A stretch of DNA of 39,004 bases from a bacterium (lineage in GTDB: Bacteria; CG2-30-53-67): assembly GCA_919901565.1 (NCBI GenBank), contig CAKKPE010000114.1:1-39004 (forward strand), read 5' to 3'. Position 1 is the first letter of the stretch, and the number at the start of each line of letters is the position of its first letter. Below, in pieces: positions 27,848 to 36,691 of this stretch. Under the pieces are notes generated by a model. That model had not been told where the DNA came from. It was given only the letters and a program-made list of their open reading frames with translations, and ran no database searches. Made by a program: the position numbers and the translations under genes.

Positions 27848-29437
27848 ATGGAAAAAAGGGCAATGTTGGCCTTTGTTCTGTCTCTCATTGTGCTATTCGC
27901 CTATCAGTATCTGTTCCTCTCAAAAACGCAAAATCAAAGTAGTATTCCCCAGACAACAGAAGAAGCGCAAAAGAGGCAGGAAGCGGAGAAAGAACCATTA
28001 AAACAAAAGACCGCTGAAAAAAGTGAAAAACAAGGCTTCTCTCTGCAGGAGAATGTTGCATGGCCGGTGGAAGAAGAATATGTCCTGGTTGAAACAGATC
28101 TGGCGGAATACCAAATTTCAACACGGGACGCCATGATTAAAAAAATTGCCCTTAAGAAATATAAAGATGATAAAGGCATGCCCATTCAGCTGATACCTGA
28201 GGGCACGGTGTTTTATCCTCTGCAGATCATTTCGGAAGAAGGGGCGGCTTTAAATTTTATTCCTTCTGAAAAAAAGATTATGGTTGGTGACAAAAAGAAA
28301 TTGCTTGTCATGAGCTATTTGAATCCCGGAGGGAAGAAGATAGAAAAGGTTTTTGAATTCTCTCGTGACAGCTATGAGGTGAAAGTTAAAATAGATCAGA
28401 ACTTCCTGAAGGCATATCAGGTGTTGGTCGGATCCTATCTGACCAAGCCCAATGAAAAAGAGAACCGCCAAACTGAACATGCCGGCCCCGTTATCGATTT
28501 TCAGGGCGAAATAAAACGGGTTTCGTCCAAGGAAATCAAGGAGAGAAAAACCTTTGCCGGGAATATACCCTGGGCTGCCCTTGAAGCAAAATATTTCATG
28601 ACCGCCCTGCTCCCGGAGAACAAGGATGCGGTTGCGGTATTGGACCATTTTGAAAAAGAGGAGGCACACAGTCTGGTTCTGGGCTTTTTGGGAAAAGAAG
28701 AGAATGCTTCTTATGTTTTTTACGCGGGGCCGAAGGATTATGAGCTTCTGAAATCTTTTGGAAACGATCTGGAAAAAATCATCAATTTCGGTTTCTTCGA
28801 ATTTTTGGCCAAACCGATGTTTTACATTCTTAAATCCATGTACAGGTTTGTCAGGAACTACGGGCTTGCCATTATTCTTTTAACAACGCTTATCAAGATC
28901 ATCTTCTGGCCATTGACTCACACACAACAAAGGTCCATGCAGCAGATGCAAAAAATTCAACCGGAGATCAATGCTCTTCGTGAAAGATATAAGGACGACA
29001 AACAGAAAATAACCTCGGAGACCATGGTACTCTATAAAAAATACAAGGTTAACCCGGCCGCAGGGTGTCTTCCCCTTTTGATTCAGATACCCGTTTTCTT
29101 CGCTCTGTATAATGTTCTGCTGAATGCCATTGAGCTGAGGGGCTCACCCTTTCTCTACATAAAAGATCTCTCTGCAGCGGACACGCTGTTTGGACATGTT
29201 TTTGGGTTTGCCGTAGGCCCCCTTCCTCTTCTGATGGGAGTAAGCATGTATATGCAACAAAAAATGATGCCCACCACCATGGACCCCAAGCAGGCGCAGA
29301 TTTTTCAATTCATGCCGTTGATTTTTACATTCATGTTTTTAAATTTTCCTTCCGGGCTGGTCTTGTACTGGCTGGTCAATAATGTATTGACCATTGTTCA
29401 ACAGTATCTTACGAATAAACGAAGACTGGAGGTTTAG
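27848..29437 (+). CDS. yidC: Membrane protein insertase YidC
   Basis: The start is ATG 27848 (MEKRAMLAFV) with AAGGAG at ideal distance, giving 529 residues. It is the Gram-negative type: one N-terminal membrane segment (LAFVLSLIVLFAYQYLFL), a large periplasmic domain (about 55-320), then the conserved five-helix insertase core. That core has GLAIILLTTLIKIIFWPLTH (with the hydrophilic-groove region), VNPAAGCLPLLIQIPVFFALY, MPLIFTFMFLNFPSGLVLYW and a short basic tail. The periplasmic domain indicates an outer-membrane organism. jag begins 3 bp after the stop. Confidence 0.97.
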   Translation: MEKRAMLAFVLSLIVLFAYQYLFLSKTQNQSSIPQTTEEAQKRQEAEKEPLKQKTAEKSEKQGFSLQENVAWPVEEEYVLVETDLAEYQISTRDAMIKKIALKKYKDDKGMPIQLIPEGTVFYPLQIISEEGAALNFIPSEKKIMVGDKKKLLVMSYLNPGGKKIEKVFEFSRDSYEVKVKIDQNFLKAYQVLVGSYLTKPNEKENRQTEHAGPVIDFQGEIKRVSSKEIKERKTFAGNIPWAALEAKYFMTALLPENKDAVAVLDHFEKEEAHSLVLGFLGKEENASYVFYAGPKDYELLKSFGNDLEKIINFGFFEFLAKPMFYILKSMYRFVRNYGLAIILLTTLIKIIFWPLTHTQQRSMQQMQKIQPEINALRERYKDDKQKITSETMVLYKKYKVNPAAGCLPLLIQIPVFFALYNVLLNAIELRGSPFLYIKDLSAADTLFGHVFGFAVGPLPLLMGVSMYMQQKMMPTTMDPKQAQIFQFMPLIFTFMFLNFPSGLVLYWLVNNVLTIVQQYLTNKRRLEV

Positions 29438-29440
29438 AAC

Positions 29441-30160
29441 ATGCAAAGGTTTATTGAAAAGGAAGGCAAGACCCTGGATGAGGCCAGAGAAAACGCCTTG
29501 AAAGAACTGGGTGCAAAACCCGAGGATGTGGATATCGAGGTGCTTGATGACGGAAAGGCCGGTGTTTTGGGGTTTGGTTCCAGGAGTGCGAGGGTCCGGG
29601 CCACACTGAAGAAGGGCGTTTCGGAAAAACAGGGGCATGAGAGGGAAGATGGCCTGCTGACCACAACAGCGGAAAATGCCGGGCCCGCCCATAAAACGCA
29701 GGCAGAGGAACATGCCCCTGATCTTGAACGGGCCGGGGAGCTCTTGTCGAACATGATTCAGAAGATGCACATGAACGGAAACGTTGAATCCCATATTCGC
29801 GACGGGCAGGCTGTTTTAAATGTGATTGGAGAGGATTCGAACCTTTTGATCGGGAAAAAGGGGCAGACCCTGGACGCTATCCAATATCTGATGAATCTGA
29901 TGTATAGTAAGGCGGCCAAGAAGAAGGCCAACATGGTCGTGGACGTGGAGGACTACAAGGTTAGAAGGGTAAAAAGGCTTCAGTCCATAGCCTTGGAAAC
30001 CAGGGACAAGGTTAAGCAGACCCAAAAGCCGATTGCCATTGCACCCATGGATGCCCAGGACCGGAGGATCATCCATGTAACATTACAGGACGATGAGCAC
30101 GTAAAGACCATAAGTAAAGGCGAAGGGCTATTTCGAAAGGTTGTGGTCATTCCCAAGTAA
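29441..30160 (+). CDS. jag: RNA-binding protein Jag (KhpB)
   Basis: The 239-residue protein has the expected order of domains. The Jag N-terminal domain (MQRFIEKEGKTLDEARENAL, with VLDDGKAGVLGFGSRSARV) is followed by a variable linker (about 60-95). A KH domain comes next, with the GxxG-like LLIGKKGQTLDAIQYLMNLM, and then an R3H domain with RRVKRLQSIALETRDKVKQT and DRRIIHVTLQDD. KhpB forms a complex with KhpA that binds small RNAs and affects division and cell-wall synthesis in Gram-positive bacteria. GGAGG precedes ATG 29441. It is the last gene before a terminator hairpin. Confidence 0.95.
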   Translation: MQRFIEKEGKTLDEARENALKELGAKPEDVDIEVLDDGKAGVLGFGSRSARVRATLKKGVSEKQGHEREDGLLTTTAENAGPAHKTQAEEHAPDLERAGELLSNMIQKMHMNGNVESHIRDGQAVLNVIGEDSNLLIGKKGQTLDAIQYLMNLMYSKAAKKKANMVVDVEDYKVRRVKRLQSIALETRDKVKQTQKPIAIAPMDAQDRRIIHVTLQDDEHVKTISKGEGLFRKVVVIPK

Positions 30161-30200
30161 GTAGAGTACGTAATACGATTCATTCCGGGGCAGGAAACAT

Positions 30201-30232
30201 AAAGGCGGGGCTGGCTCCTCGCCTTTTTCTTT
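30201..30232 (+). terminator. Rho-independent terminator after jag
   Basis: AAAGGCGGGG (30201-30210), loop CTGGCT and CCTCGCCTTT (30217-30226) pair over 10 bp with one G-U. The T-rich tract TTTTTCTTT ends at 30232. It lies 40 bp after the jag stop and only 18 bp before mnmE, so it ends the rpmH operon or acts as an attenuator of mnmE. Confidence 0.85.
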
Positions 30233-30249
30233 CCCAGGGGGTCTGAGGC

Positions 30250-31656
30250 TTGTCAAGGATAAACAGCAAGGATACCATTTGTGCAATCTCCACCCCGATG
30301 GGGACGGGAGGGGTTGGAATTGTCCGGATGAGCGGAACAAAGGCGATGGACATCGCTAATAAAATTTTTGTTCCTGTTTCGGACAATGGTAATGGGCCTG
30401 ATCGGGGGTATAAAATCAGGTATGGAAAGGCGAGGGATCCGGAAGACGGGCAAATCATCGATGAAGTCTTGCTTACAGTCATGCGCGCACCCAAAACATA
30501 TACCAGAGAAGATGTGGTGGAGATTAACTGCCACGCCGGTCCGGTGGTCTTAAAAAAGATCCTGATGACCCTTGTAGCCCTTGGCGCCAGGTTGGCGGAT
30601 CCCGGGGAGTTCACCCTGAGGGCCTTTCTAAACGGAAGGATCGATCTTGCCCAGGCAGAGGCCGTGATGACACTGGTTTCTGCAAAGACCGAGGCCGCTC
30701 TGCGATCAGCCGTACAGCAGCTCAGCGGCGAGTTTTCAGAGAAGATCGGTAAGATCAAATCCGATCTGATCCATATCCTCTCCGAGGTCGAGGCGGCCAT
30801 TGATTTTCCTGAAGAGGACCTCGATTTGATTAAGCCGGATGTGCTGATAAAGAAACTCATGGACCTGATCGAAGAGGTCGGCCGGTTAATTGAATCAGCC
30901 AAACAGGGGAAAATTCTGATCGAAGGGATTGCAACGGCGATCGTTGGAAAAGCCAATGTCGGCAAATCGAGTCTTTTAAACCGCCTGCTCATGGAAGATC
31001 GGGCCATTGTCACGCCATTTCCCGGGACAACCAGGGATGTGATCGAGGCCATGCTCAACATACATGGAATCCTTCTGCGGATACAGGATACGGCGGGAAT
31101 CCGTGAATCCGGTAATCTCATTGAGCAGGAGGGGATAAAGAGAAGCCGGGAGAGCATCCAAAAGGCGGATCTGGTCCTGATGGTTATGGACGGCTCCAAA
31201 GAACCGGACGATGAAGATGTCCGGATTGCCCGCATGCTGACGGACAAAGATACCGTTCTGATTTTAAATAAGATGGACCTTGTTGACAAAAAAGAACAAA
31301 AATGTAATAATTTATCAATTATAGACATCATAAGGCCTAAAATAATATTAAACACCTCTATTCTTTATGATTTGGGAGTAAACGAACTAAAAACAGGGAT
31401 AGCCGAGCTGTTTTTTCAGGGGAAAAGGGGGCATGATGAATCTCCGGTGGTCACCAATGTCCGGCACGTAAGCGCCCTGAATTCAGCTGAAGAGGCATTG
31501 CAGCGGGTGCTCCAGGGGGCCGGCCAGGGATTGTCCGAGGAATTTTTAAGTGTGGACCTCCGGGGTGCGCTTGCGGCCCTTGGGCAGATCACGGGTGAGA
31601 CCACTACCGATGATATTTTAAATGAGATCTTCAGCGGTTTTTGTGTGGGCAAGTAG
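30250..31656 (+). CDS. mnmE: tRNA modification GTPase MnmE
   Basis: The 468-residue protein, with MnmG, installs the aminomethyl-type group on U34 of certain tRNAs. It has the N-terminal folate-binding domain (DTICAISTPMGTGGVGIVRMSG), a helical domain and an inserted G domain with GKANVGKSSLLN, DTAGIR and LNKMD. It ends FSGFCVGK, the conserved C-terminal cysteine motif. The start is TTG 30250 with a G-rich stretch just upstream. One segment (about codons 347-385, 31290-31405) is conspicuously AT-rich compared with the rest of the gene. mnmG follows. Confidence 0.97.
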   Translation: MSRINSKDTICAISTPMGTGGVGIVRMSGTKAMDIANKIFVPVSDNGNGPDRGYKIRYGKARDPEDGQIIDEVLLTVMRAPKTYTREDVVEINCHAGPVVLKKILMTLVALGARLADPGEFTLRAFLNGRIDLAQAEAVMTLVSAKTEAALRSAVQQLSGEFSEKIGKIKSDLIHILSEVEAAIDFPEEDLDLIKPDVLIKKLMDLIEEVGRLIESAKQGKILIEGIATAIVGKANVGKSSLLNRLLMEDRAIVTPFPGTTRDVIEAMLNIHGILLRIQDTAGIRESGNLIEQEGIKRSRESIQKADLVLMVMDGSKEPDDEDVRIARMLTDKDTVLILNKMDLVDKKEQKCNNLSIIDIIRPKIILNTSILYDLGVNELKTGIAELFFQGKRGHDESPVVTNVRHVSALNSAEEALQRVLQGAGQGLSEEFLSVDLRGALAALGQITGETTTDDILNEIFSGFCVGK

Positions 31657-31686
31657 TAAGTGTTTGAATAATCAGGGAGTTTGACA

Positions 31687-31702
31687 TGTTCCACGTGGAA
31701 CA
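31687..31702. promoter_or_regulatory. parS centromere site 1
   Basis: TGTTCCACGTGGAACA is a perfect 16-bp palindrome and matches the chromosomal parS consensus (TGTTNCACGTGNAACA class) bound by ParB. It lies between mnmE and mnmG, 14 bp before the chosen mnmG start. parA and parB lie 2.8 kb downstream. Confidence 0.93.
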
Positions 31703-31715
31703 TGGAGCTGGACCC

Positions 31716-33599
31716 ATGGCCATAAACGGGAATGAACAATTTGAGGTTATCGTGGTCGGCGGCGGGCATGCCGGATGCGAGGCCGCGCTGGCATCCGCCC
31801 GGATGGGGTGTGCGACGCTGCTCGTGACCCAGAATCCGGATCATATTGCACAGATGTCCTGCAATCCGGCCATAGGCGGGCTTGCAAAAGGGCATATGGT
31901 CAGGGAGATTGACGCCCTGGGAGGGGAGATGGCACGGGCCATCGATGATACCGGCATTCAGTTTCGGATGCTGAACACACGAAAAGGACCGGCCGTTCAG
32001 GCCCCGAGGGCACAGGCAGACAAGAAAAAATATCGTGAACGCATGAGATCGGCTTTGGAGATGCAGGCAAATCTGGCCATTCACCAGGGCGACGTCAAAA
32101 GGCTTTTGATCGAGAACCACGAGGTGGCCGGCGTGGAGACCCTGGCGGGGAGCCTGTACCTGTCCGGGGCCGTGATCCTGACCACGGGGACGTTTTTAAA
32201 AGGCCTCATACACGTGGGTATGACGAGCTTCCCCGGGGGACGGGCAGGAGAGCCGCCGGCGGTGGAGCTGGCAGATGACCTGTTGAGCCTTGGATTTGAA
32301 ATCCGGAGATTAAAAACAGGGACCCCGCCGAGGCTTCACGCGGAAACCATCGACTTTGACACCCTTGTTCCCCTGGAAGGTGACCCTGTGCCCCCGCCTT
32401 TTTCCTTTTCCACCCGGGCGATTACAAGGCCGCAGGTCCCCTGCTACATCACGTATACCAACGAAAAAACCCATGAAATTATCCGAAAAGGCCTGGACCG
32501 GTCACCGCTTTACAGCGGCAAGATAAAGGGCATCGGGCCCCGCTACTGCCCCTCAATAGAGGACAAAGTGGTCCGGTTCCCCGGAAAAGGGAGACATCAG
32601 ATTTTTTTGGAGCCCGAGGGACTGGATACGATGGAGATCTATGCAAACGGGATATCCACAAGCCTTCCCCTGGATGTGCAGACCGGGTTTGTCCGCACCA
32701 TTTCAGGTCTTGAAAACGCCCTGATCATGAAACCCGGGTATGCCGTGGAGTATGACTTTGTTCTCCCGACGCAGCTCCTTCCCACCCTGGAGACCAAAAA
32801 GATTCGCGGCCTTTTTCATGCCGGGCAGATCAACGGGACATCCGGATATGAGGAGGCCGCTGCGCAGGGGCTTTTGGCCGGGATCAATGCGGTCCAGCAT
32901 CTCCGCGGGAAAGAGCCGGTGGTCCTGAAACGTTCGGAGGCCTATATCGGCGTCCTGATCGATGACCTGGTAACCCGCGGCACAGAGGAACCCTATAGAA
33001 TGTTTACATCCCGGGCTGAGCACCGCCTGCTTCTCCGTCATGACAACGCGGACCTCCGGCTGTGTGAGAAAGGCTATGGGCTGGGGCTGGTTTCAACGGA
33101 TGAACATGAACGGTTTTTAATGAAAAAAGACTTGATTCACAAAGAGATGGCGAGAATGCAGAAGAAAACCATCGTTCCATCTCCTGATGTCAATGAAGTC
33201 CTGGGCCGCCTGGGCAGCGCCCCTATTCAAGGCAGGACGTCGATCTTTCAGCTGGCCAAAAGGCCGGAACTGAATTATGAGAACCTTTCGGTTTTGGATA
33301 CCGGGAGGGGTCCTTTGCCCAAAGAGGTTTGCTCGATCTGTGAAACCGAAGCGAAATATGAGGGGTTTATCCAGAGAGAGAAGGACCAGGTCATGAGGTA
33401 TGACGAGATGGAGGGGATCCGGATCCCCGAGGAGATCGAGTATGGGCAGATCCAAAGCCTGTCCCGGGAAGTGCAGGAAAAGCTGAACCGGGTCCGGCCG
33501 CTTTCGATCGGCCAGGCAGCAAGGATCTCTGGGATCACCCCGGCCGCGATCTCTATTTTATTAATCTATTTGAAAAACAAGAGGTGCAGAATTGGCTAG
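31716..33599 (+). CDS. mnmG: tRNA uridine-5-carboxymethylaminomethyl modification enzyme MnmG
   Basis: From ATG 31716 the protein has 627 residues. It is the FAD-binding partner of MnmE. It shows the dinucleotide fold IVVGGGHAGCEAALASARMG, the signature NPAIGGLAKGHMVREIDALGG, MLNTRKGPAVQAPRAQADKK, a second signature GTSGYEEAAAQGLLAGINA and SRAEHRLLLRHDNADLRL. The upstream in-frame ATG (31686) would make the parS palindrome encode the first residues (MFHVEHG). ATG 31716 has GGAG at 31704-31707 with good spacing and fits the family N-terminus better. rsmG overlaps its stop by 8 bp. Confidence 0.96.
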   Translation: MAINGNEQFEVIVVGGGHAGCEAALASARMGCATLLVTQNPDHIAQMSCNPAIGGLAKGHMVREIDALGGEMARAIDDTGIQFRMLNTRKGPAVQAPRAQADKKKYRERMRSALEMQANLAIHQGDVKRLLIENHEVAGVETLAGSLYLSGAVILTTGTFLKGLIHVGMTSFPGGRAGEPPAVELADDLLSLGFEIRRLKTGTPPRLHAETIDFDTLVPLEGDPVPPPFSFSTRAITRPQVPCYITYTNEKTHEIIRKGLDRSPLYSGKIKGIGPRYCPSIEDKVVRFPGKGRHQIFLEPEGLDTMEIYANGISTSLPLDVQTGFVRTISGLENALIMKPGYAVEYDFVLPTQLLPTLETKKIRGLFHAGQINGTSGYEEAAAQGLLAGINAVQHLRGKEPVVLKRSEAYIGVLIDDLVTRGTEEPYRMFTSRAEHRLLLRHDNADLRLCEKGYGLGLVSTDEHERFLMKKDLIHKEMARMQKKTIVPSPDVNEVLGRLGSAPIQGRTSIFQLAKRPELNYENLSVLDTGRGPLPKEVCSICETEAKYEGFIQREKDQVMRYDEMEGIRIPEEIEYGQIQSLSREVQEKLNRVRPLSIGQAARISGITPAAISILLIYLKNKRCRIG

Positions 33600-34248
33600 T
33601 CAGAAACGTCTCCTTATCAGCGGAATAGAAAACCTTGGTTTGAGAATAGGTAAAAAAGAACTTTCAGCCCTGGATCTTTACACCCAGGTGCTGCTGGAGT
33701 GGTCCGGCCGGATCAATCTCACGGGGCATCGGGACCAAAAACAGATCGAAATCTTTCATTATCTCGACTCCCTGTCGCTCTTTAAAACCGGCCTGATCCA
33801 GCCGGGCCTGTCCGTGCTGGATGTGGGAAGCGGGGCCGGATTCCCGGGGCTTCCCCTGAAGATCTTTGAACCCACCCTTGAGATGACGCTCCTGGAGGCT
33901 TCGGAAAGGAGATGTTTTTTTCTGCGCTACCTGGCCCGGCTCCTCGAATTGCCTGATGTCCGGATAGAGGTCGGCCAGGCCAGGGATTTTGCACGGGAGA
34001 CAGAGGCCTCTTTTGACCTGATCGTCTCCAGGGCGGTGGGGAGCATGTCCAAGATCTCCTCCTGGACCGTGCCCATCCTGAAACCCGGCGGTCTTATCCT
34101 GCTCCAGAAGTCGAGAAAGGTGGAGAATGAAATACAGGAAAACAGAAAAGAACTCCAGAAGCTGGGGTTAAAGATCCGGGAGACGATCCCTCTTTCCGTG
34201 CCGCATCTGGATCGTTCCCGGTTTGTGGTTGTTCTTGAGAAAAACTAA
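33592..34248 (+). CDS. rsmG: 16S rRNA (guanine-527-N7)-methyltransferase RsmG
   Basis: The 218-residue SAM-dependent methyltransferase has the motif LDVGSGAGFPGLPLKI (SAM binding, about residues 77-92). SRAVGSMSKISSW and the PGGLILLQKS strand also match the family. The start is TTG 33592, inside the end of mnmG, with GAGGTG at 33581. An mnmG-rsmG-parA-parB order is standard near chromosome origins. Confidence 0.95.
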   Translation: MASQKRLLISGIENLGLRIGKKELSALDLYTQVLLEWSGRINLTGHRDQKQIEIFHYLDSLSLFKTGLIQPGLSVLDVGSGAGFPGLPLKIFEPTLEMTLLEASERRCFFLRYLARLLELPDVRIEVGQARDFARETEASFDLIVSRAVGSMSKISSWTVPILKPGGLILLQKSRKVENEIQENRKELQKLGLKIRETIPLSVPHLDRSRFVVVLEKN

Positions 34249-34259
34249 GTGGTCCATCC

Positions 34260-34283
34260 GATATGTTCCACGTGGAACATATC
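34260..34283. promoter_or_regulatory. parS centromere site 2 (extended palindrome)
   Basis: The 16-bp core TGTTCCACGTGGAACA (34264-34279) is identical to site 1 and is embedded in a perfect 24-bp palindrome (34260-34283). It lies between rsmG and parA, so ParB bound here could also affect parAB expression. The remaining 190 bp before parA show no clear promoter. Confidence 0.95.
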
Positions 34284-34470
34284 TCTCTTCGGCAAAACTT
34301 TTCTCTTCCAAACGGAAACATTCTGTGATACCTTTCCCTTGGCTGAGAGAAGGCATTACCCCGCTGTAACTGTGCTTAAAACAACATTTTTTTGATTTCG
34401 CCCACGACAGGCGGCCCGATGTGCCGGAATGCGGCGGACATCGGATCATATAAAAACCTATTGAGCAGAG

Positions 34471-35268
34471 ATGATTGTAGCCATTGCCAATCAAAAAGGG
34501 GGGGTAGGCAAGACCACCACGGCCGTAAATCTGGCTGCTTCTCTGGGTGCTGCCGAAAAAAGCGTTCTTCTGGTCGACGTGGACCCGCAGGGAAACAGCA
34601 CCAGCGGATACGGAATTGATCGGGCATCGATCAAGTCGAGTGTCTACGACCTGTTCCAGGACAAAGACCTGAAACAGGTCATCATCTCCACCCGGGTTCC
34701 ATACGTGAGTCTTGTCCCGTCTTCGATTTCGCTGGCCGGGGCCGAGGTGGAGCTGGTGGGGATGGAGGACCGGGAGTTCCTGCTCAAAAGAATTTTGTCC
34801 TCGGTTTCCGAAGAAGAATATGATTATATCCTGATCGACTGCCCTCCTTCCATGGGGCTCTTGACACTCAATGCCCTCACGGCAGCGGATGCCGTGCTGA
34901 TCCCGCTACAGTGTGAATATTATGCCCTGGAAGGGCTTTCACATCTTTTGAACACCATTGAATTGATTCGGCAGCACCTGAATCCGAACCTTTTTATCCT
35001 TGGCATCCTGTTGACCATGTTTGATATCCGAAACAGCCTCTCCTCTCAGGTGGCGGAAGAGGCGAGAAGACACTTTGGAGACCTTGTTTTTCAAACCGTG
35101 ATCCCAAGAAATGTGAGGTTGGGTGAATCCCCGAGCCACGGGATGCCCGTTCTGCTGTACGATATTCGGTCCAGAGGGGCGCAGAGCTATCTGGATCTTG
35201 CAAAGGAAGTGATTCAGCATGCAAAGAAAAGCCTTGGGCAAAGGGTTGTCGGCCCTCATCCCGGATAA
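34471..35268 (+). CDS. parA: Chromosome-partitioning ATPase ParA (Soj)
   Basis: The 265-residue protein has the deviant Walker A of ParA/MinD ATPases (IANQKGGVGKTTTAVNLAA), LVDVDPQGNSTSG (motif A') and ILIDCPPSMGLLTLNAL (Walker B). It has no N-terminal DNA-binding extension, so it is the chromosomal Soj type. It segregates the origin with ParB bound to parS. The start region before ATG 34471 has only a weak GAGCAGAG ribosome-binding site. The 3' end overlaps parB by 50 bp. Confidence 0.96.
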   Translation: MIVAIANQKGGVGKTTTAVNLAASLGAAEKSVLLVDVDPQGNSTSGYGIDRASIKSSVYDLFQDKDLKQVIISTRVPYVSLVPSSISLAGAEVELVGMEDREFLLKRILSSVSEEEYDYILIDCPPSMGLLTLNALTAADAVLIPLQCEYYALEGLSHLLNTIELIRQHLNPNLFILGILLTMFDIRNSLSSQVAEEARRHFGDLVFQTVIPRNVRLGESPSHGMPVLLYDIRSRGAQSYLDLAKEVIQHAKKSLGQRVVGPHPG

Positions 35269-36085
35269 GCCGGCCGTCGTAAAAGAAGTTGAAAACAGAG
35301 GGATTCGGAATATCCCGGTCGATCAGATCCTGCCCAATCCCCATCAGCCGAGAAAGAACTTTGATCCTGAAGCCATGGCAGATCTCGAGAGATCCATCAG
35401 GAAGCGGGGCGTGATCCAGCCGATTTTAGTCCGGGAAGGGAAACATGGGTTTGAGCTGATTGCCGGTGAGAGAAGGTGGCGTGCAGCCAAACAGGCCGGC
35501 ATTATGGCAATTCCTGCCATTTTACAAGATGTTTCAGATCAGGACTCACTGGAAATCGCCCTGATTGAGAACCTCCAGCGGGAAGACCTCAACCCGCTGG
35601 ATTCTGCCGAGGCCTATGAGCGCTTGATCAAAGAGTTTCATCTGACTCAGGAAGAGATCTCCCTGCAGGTTGGAAAACAGCGCCCCACCATTACCAATAT
35701 ATTGCGGCTTCTCAGCCTCCCTCCGGAACTCAAGGCGTATGTCAAACAGGATAAACTCACCATGGGCCACGCCAAGGCCATTCTTTCGTTGGGCAAAAAG
35801 CCCCAGCAGATTTCATTGGGCCGCGAGATCATCAGGAAAGGCCTTTCTGTCCGGCAGGCGGAGCAGATGGCCCAAAAAATAAACGCCGGTCTTCGGGAAA
35901 CGGCCCCATCGGCCAGGAAAAAAGAAATTCACCTCTCGGCTGTTGAGGATGAACTGAAGCGGTCTCTCGGGACCAAGGTGCAAATCCTGGACCGCAAGGA
36001 AAAGGGGAAGATCGTGATCGAATACTATTCCAAAACGGAACGTGAGCGGCTCATTTCCATGCTCCGGGGTTCGGTGCAAACGTGA
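35219..36085 (+). CDS. parB: Chromosome-partitioning protein ParB (Spo0J)
   Basis: The 288-residue protein begins MQRKALGKGLSALIPD, the standard N-terminal motif contacting ParA. The CTPase/N-terminal domain follows with PNPHQPRKNFD, GERRWRAAKQAGI and IENLQREDLNPLDSAEAYERL. A helix-turn-helix domain (LTQEEISLQVGKQRPTITNILRLLSLP) and a short C-terminal dimer domain complete it. AAGGAAGTG precedes ATG 35219, within the parA coding region, so translation is coupled. Two parS sites lie 3.5 kb and 0.95 kb upstream. Confidence 0.97.
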   Translation: MQRKALGKGLSALIPDKPAVVKEVENRGIRNIPVDQILPNPHQPRKNFDPEAMADLERSIRKRGVIQPILVREGKHGFELIAGERRWRAAKQAGIMAIPAILQDVSDQDSLEIALIENLQREDLNPLDSAEAYERLIKEFHLTQEEISLQVGKQRPTITNILRLLSLPPELKAYVKQDKLTMGHAKAILSLGKKPQQISLGREIIRKGLSVRQAEQMAQKINAGLRETAPSARKKEIHLSAVEDELKRSLGTKVQILDRKEKGKIVIEYYSKTERERLISMLRGSVQT

Positions 36086-36101
36086 AATCCAGGGAGGCCA
36101 T

Positions 36102-36578
36102 ATGAATTTTAGGATGATAACAGGAAGAAAACTAAAAAAAGGGGTAAAATATAAAGCTTCAAAGATATCGCCACCGATTTCTGGAGACATAGATACTATT
36201 CTGGGAAAAGAAACCACTTTTAAGGGTATACTCACCTATGATGGAACGGTCAAGATAGACGGAAAAGTCGAGGGGGAGATCCTCGCCAAGGATACACTCA
36301 TCATCGGCGAGGATGCAGAGATCAATGCCGAGATCAGAGTCGGGCGGATTATTTCACGGGGAAAGATAAAAGGAAACATCTTTGTGAAGGAAAGGGCCGA
36401 GTTTCTGGCTCCGGCGGTTGTGCAGGGAAACATCCAGACGCCTATTCTCGTGATCGAAGACGGGGTGACCTTTGACGGGAAGTGCGACATGGGGGCGGTC
36501 GCAAAGAACGTTAAAAAACCGGAACTCAAGATCACCGCCCTTCATCAAGAGGTGGTCAAGGCCAGGGCCGGAGATTGA
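36102..36578 (+). CDS. Bactofilin-family cytoskeletal protein
   Basis: From ATG 36102 (AGGGAGG upstream) the protein has 158 residues. The frame is also open earlier, but that part lies inside parB. The central 100 residues form the bactofilin beta-helix, seen as repeating short strands: TTFKGILTYDGTVKIDGKVE, GEILAKDTLIIGEDAEINAE, IRVGRIISRGKIKGNIFV, and so on. The termini are basic and flexible. Bactofilins polymerise without nucleotide and act in cell shape, chromosome or ParABS anchoring (shown in Myxococcus) and stalk or pili placement. Location 16 bp behind parB fits a ParABS-linked role. Confidence 0.9.
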   Translation: MNFRMITGRKLKKGVKYKASKISPPISGDIDTILGKETTFKGILTYDGTVKIDGKVEGEILAKDTLIIGEDAEINAEIRVGRIISRGKIKGNIFVKERAEFLAPAVVQGNIQTPILVIEDGVTFDGKCDMGAVAKNVKKPELKITALHQEVVKARAGD

Positions 36579-36667
36579 GAAAGGCCTCCTGCAGGAATCG
36601 ATCAGGAAAAAAACTAAAAATATTTCGCGACTTTTTAATACGAACGGTTACTATACAAAATAAAAGA

Positions 36668-36685
36668 GGTGCCGGCATCCGGACC
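36668..36685 (+). terminator. Weak terminator-like hairpin after the bactofilin gene
   Basis: GGT-g-CCGG, loop CAT and CCGG-ACC form a 7-bp stem with one bulged G. It is followed by only three T, so termination would be weak. It stands 6 bp before the long Shine-Dalgarno sequence of the minigene. Confidence 0.4.
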
Positions 36686-36691
36686 TTTGGG

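Noticed and set aside
34340-34385. TPP riboswitch-like CTGAGAGAAGG upstream of parA
   Set aside because: Only the short CTGAGA element fits. The rest of the fold is absent and parA is not a thiamine gene.
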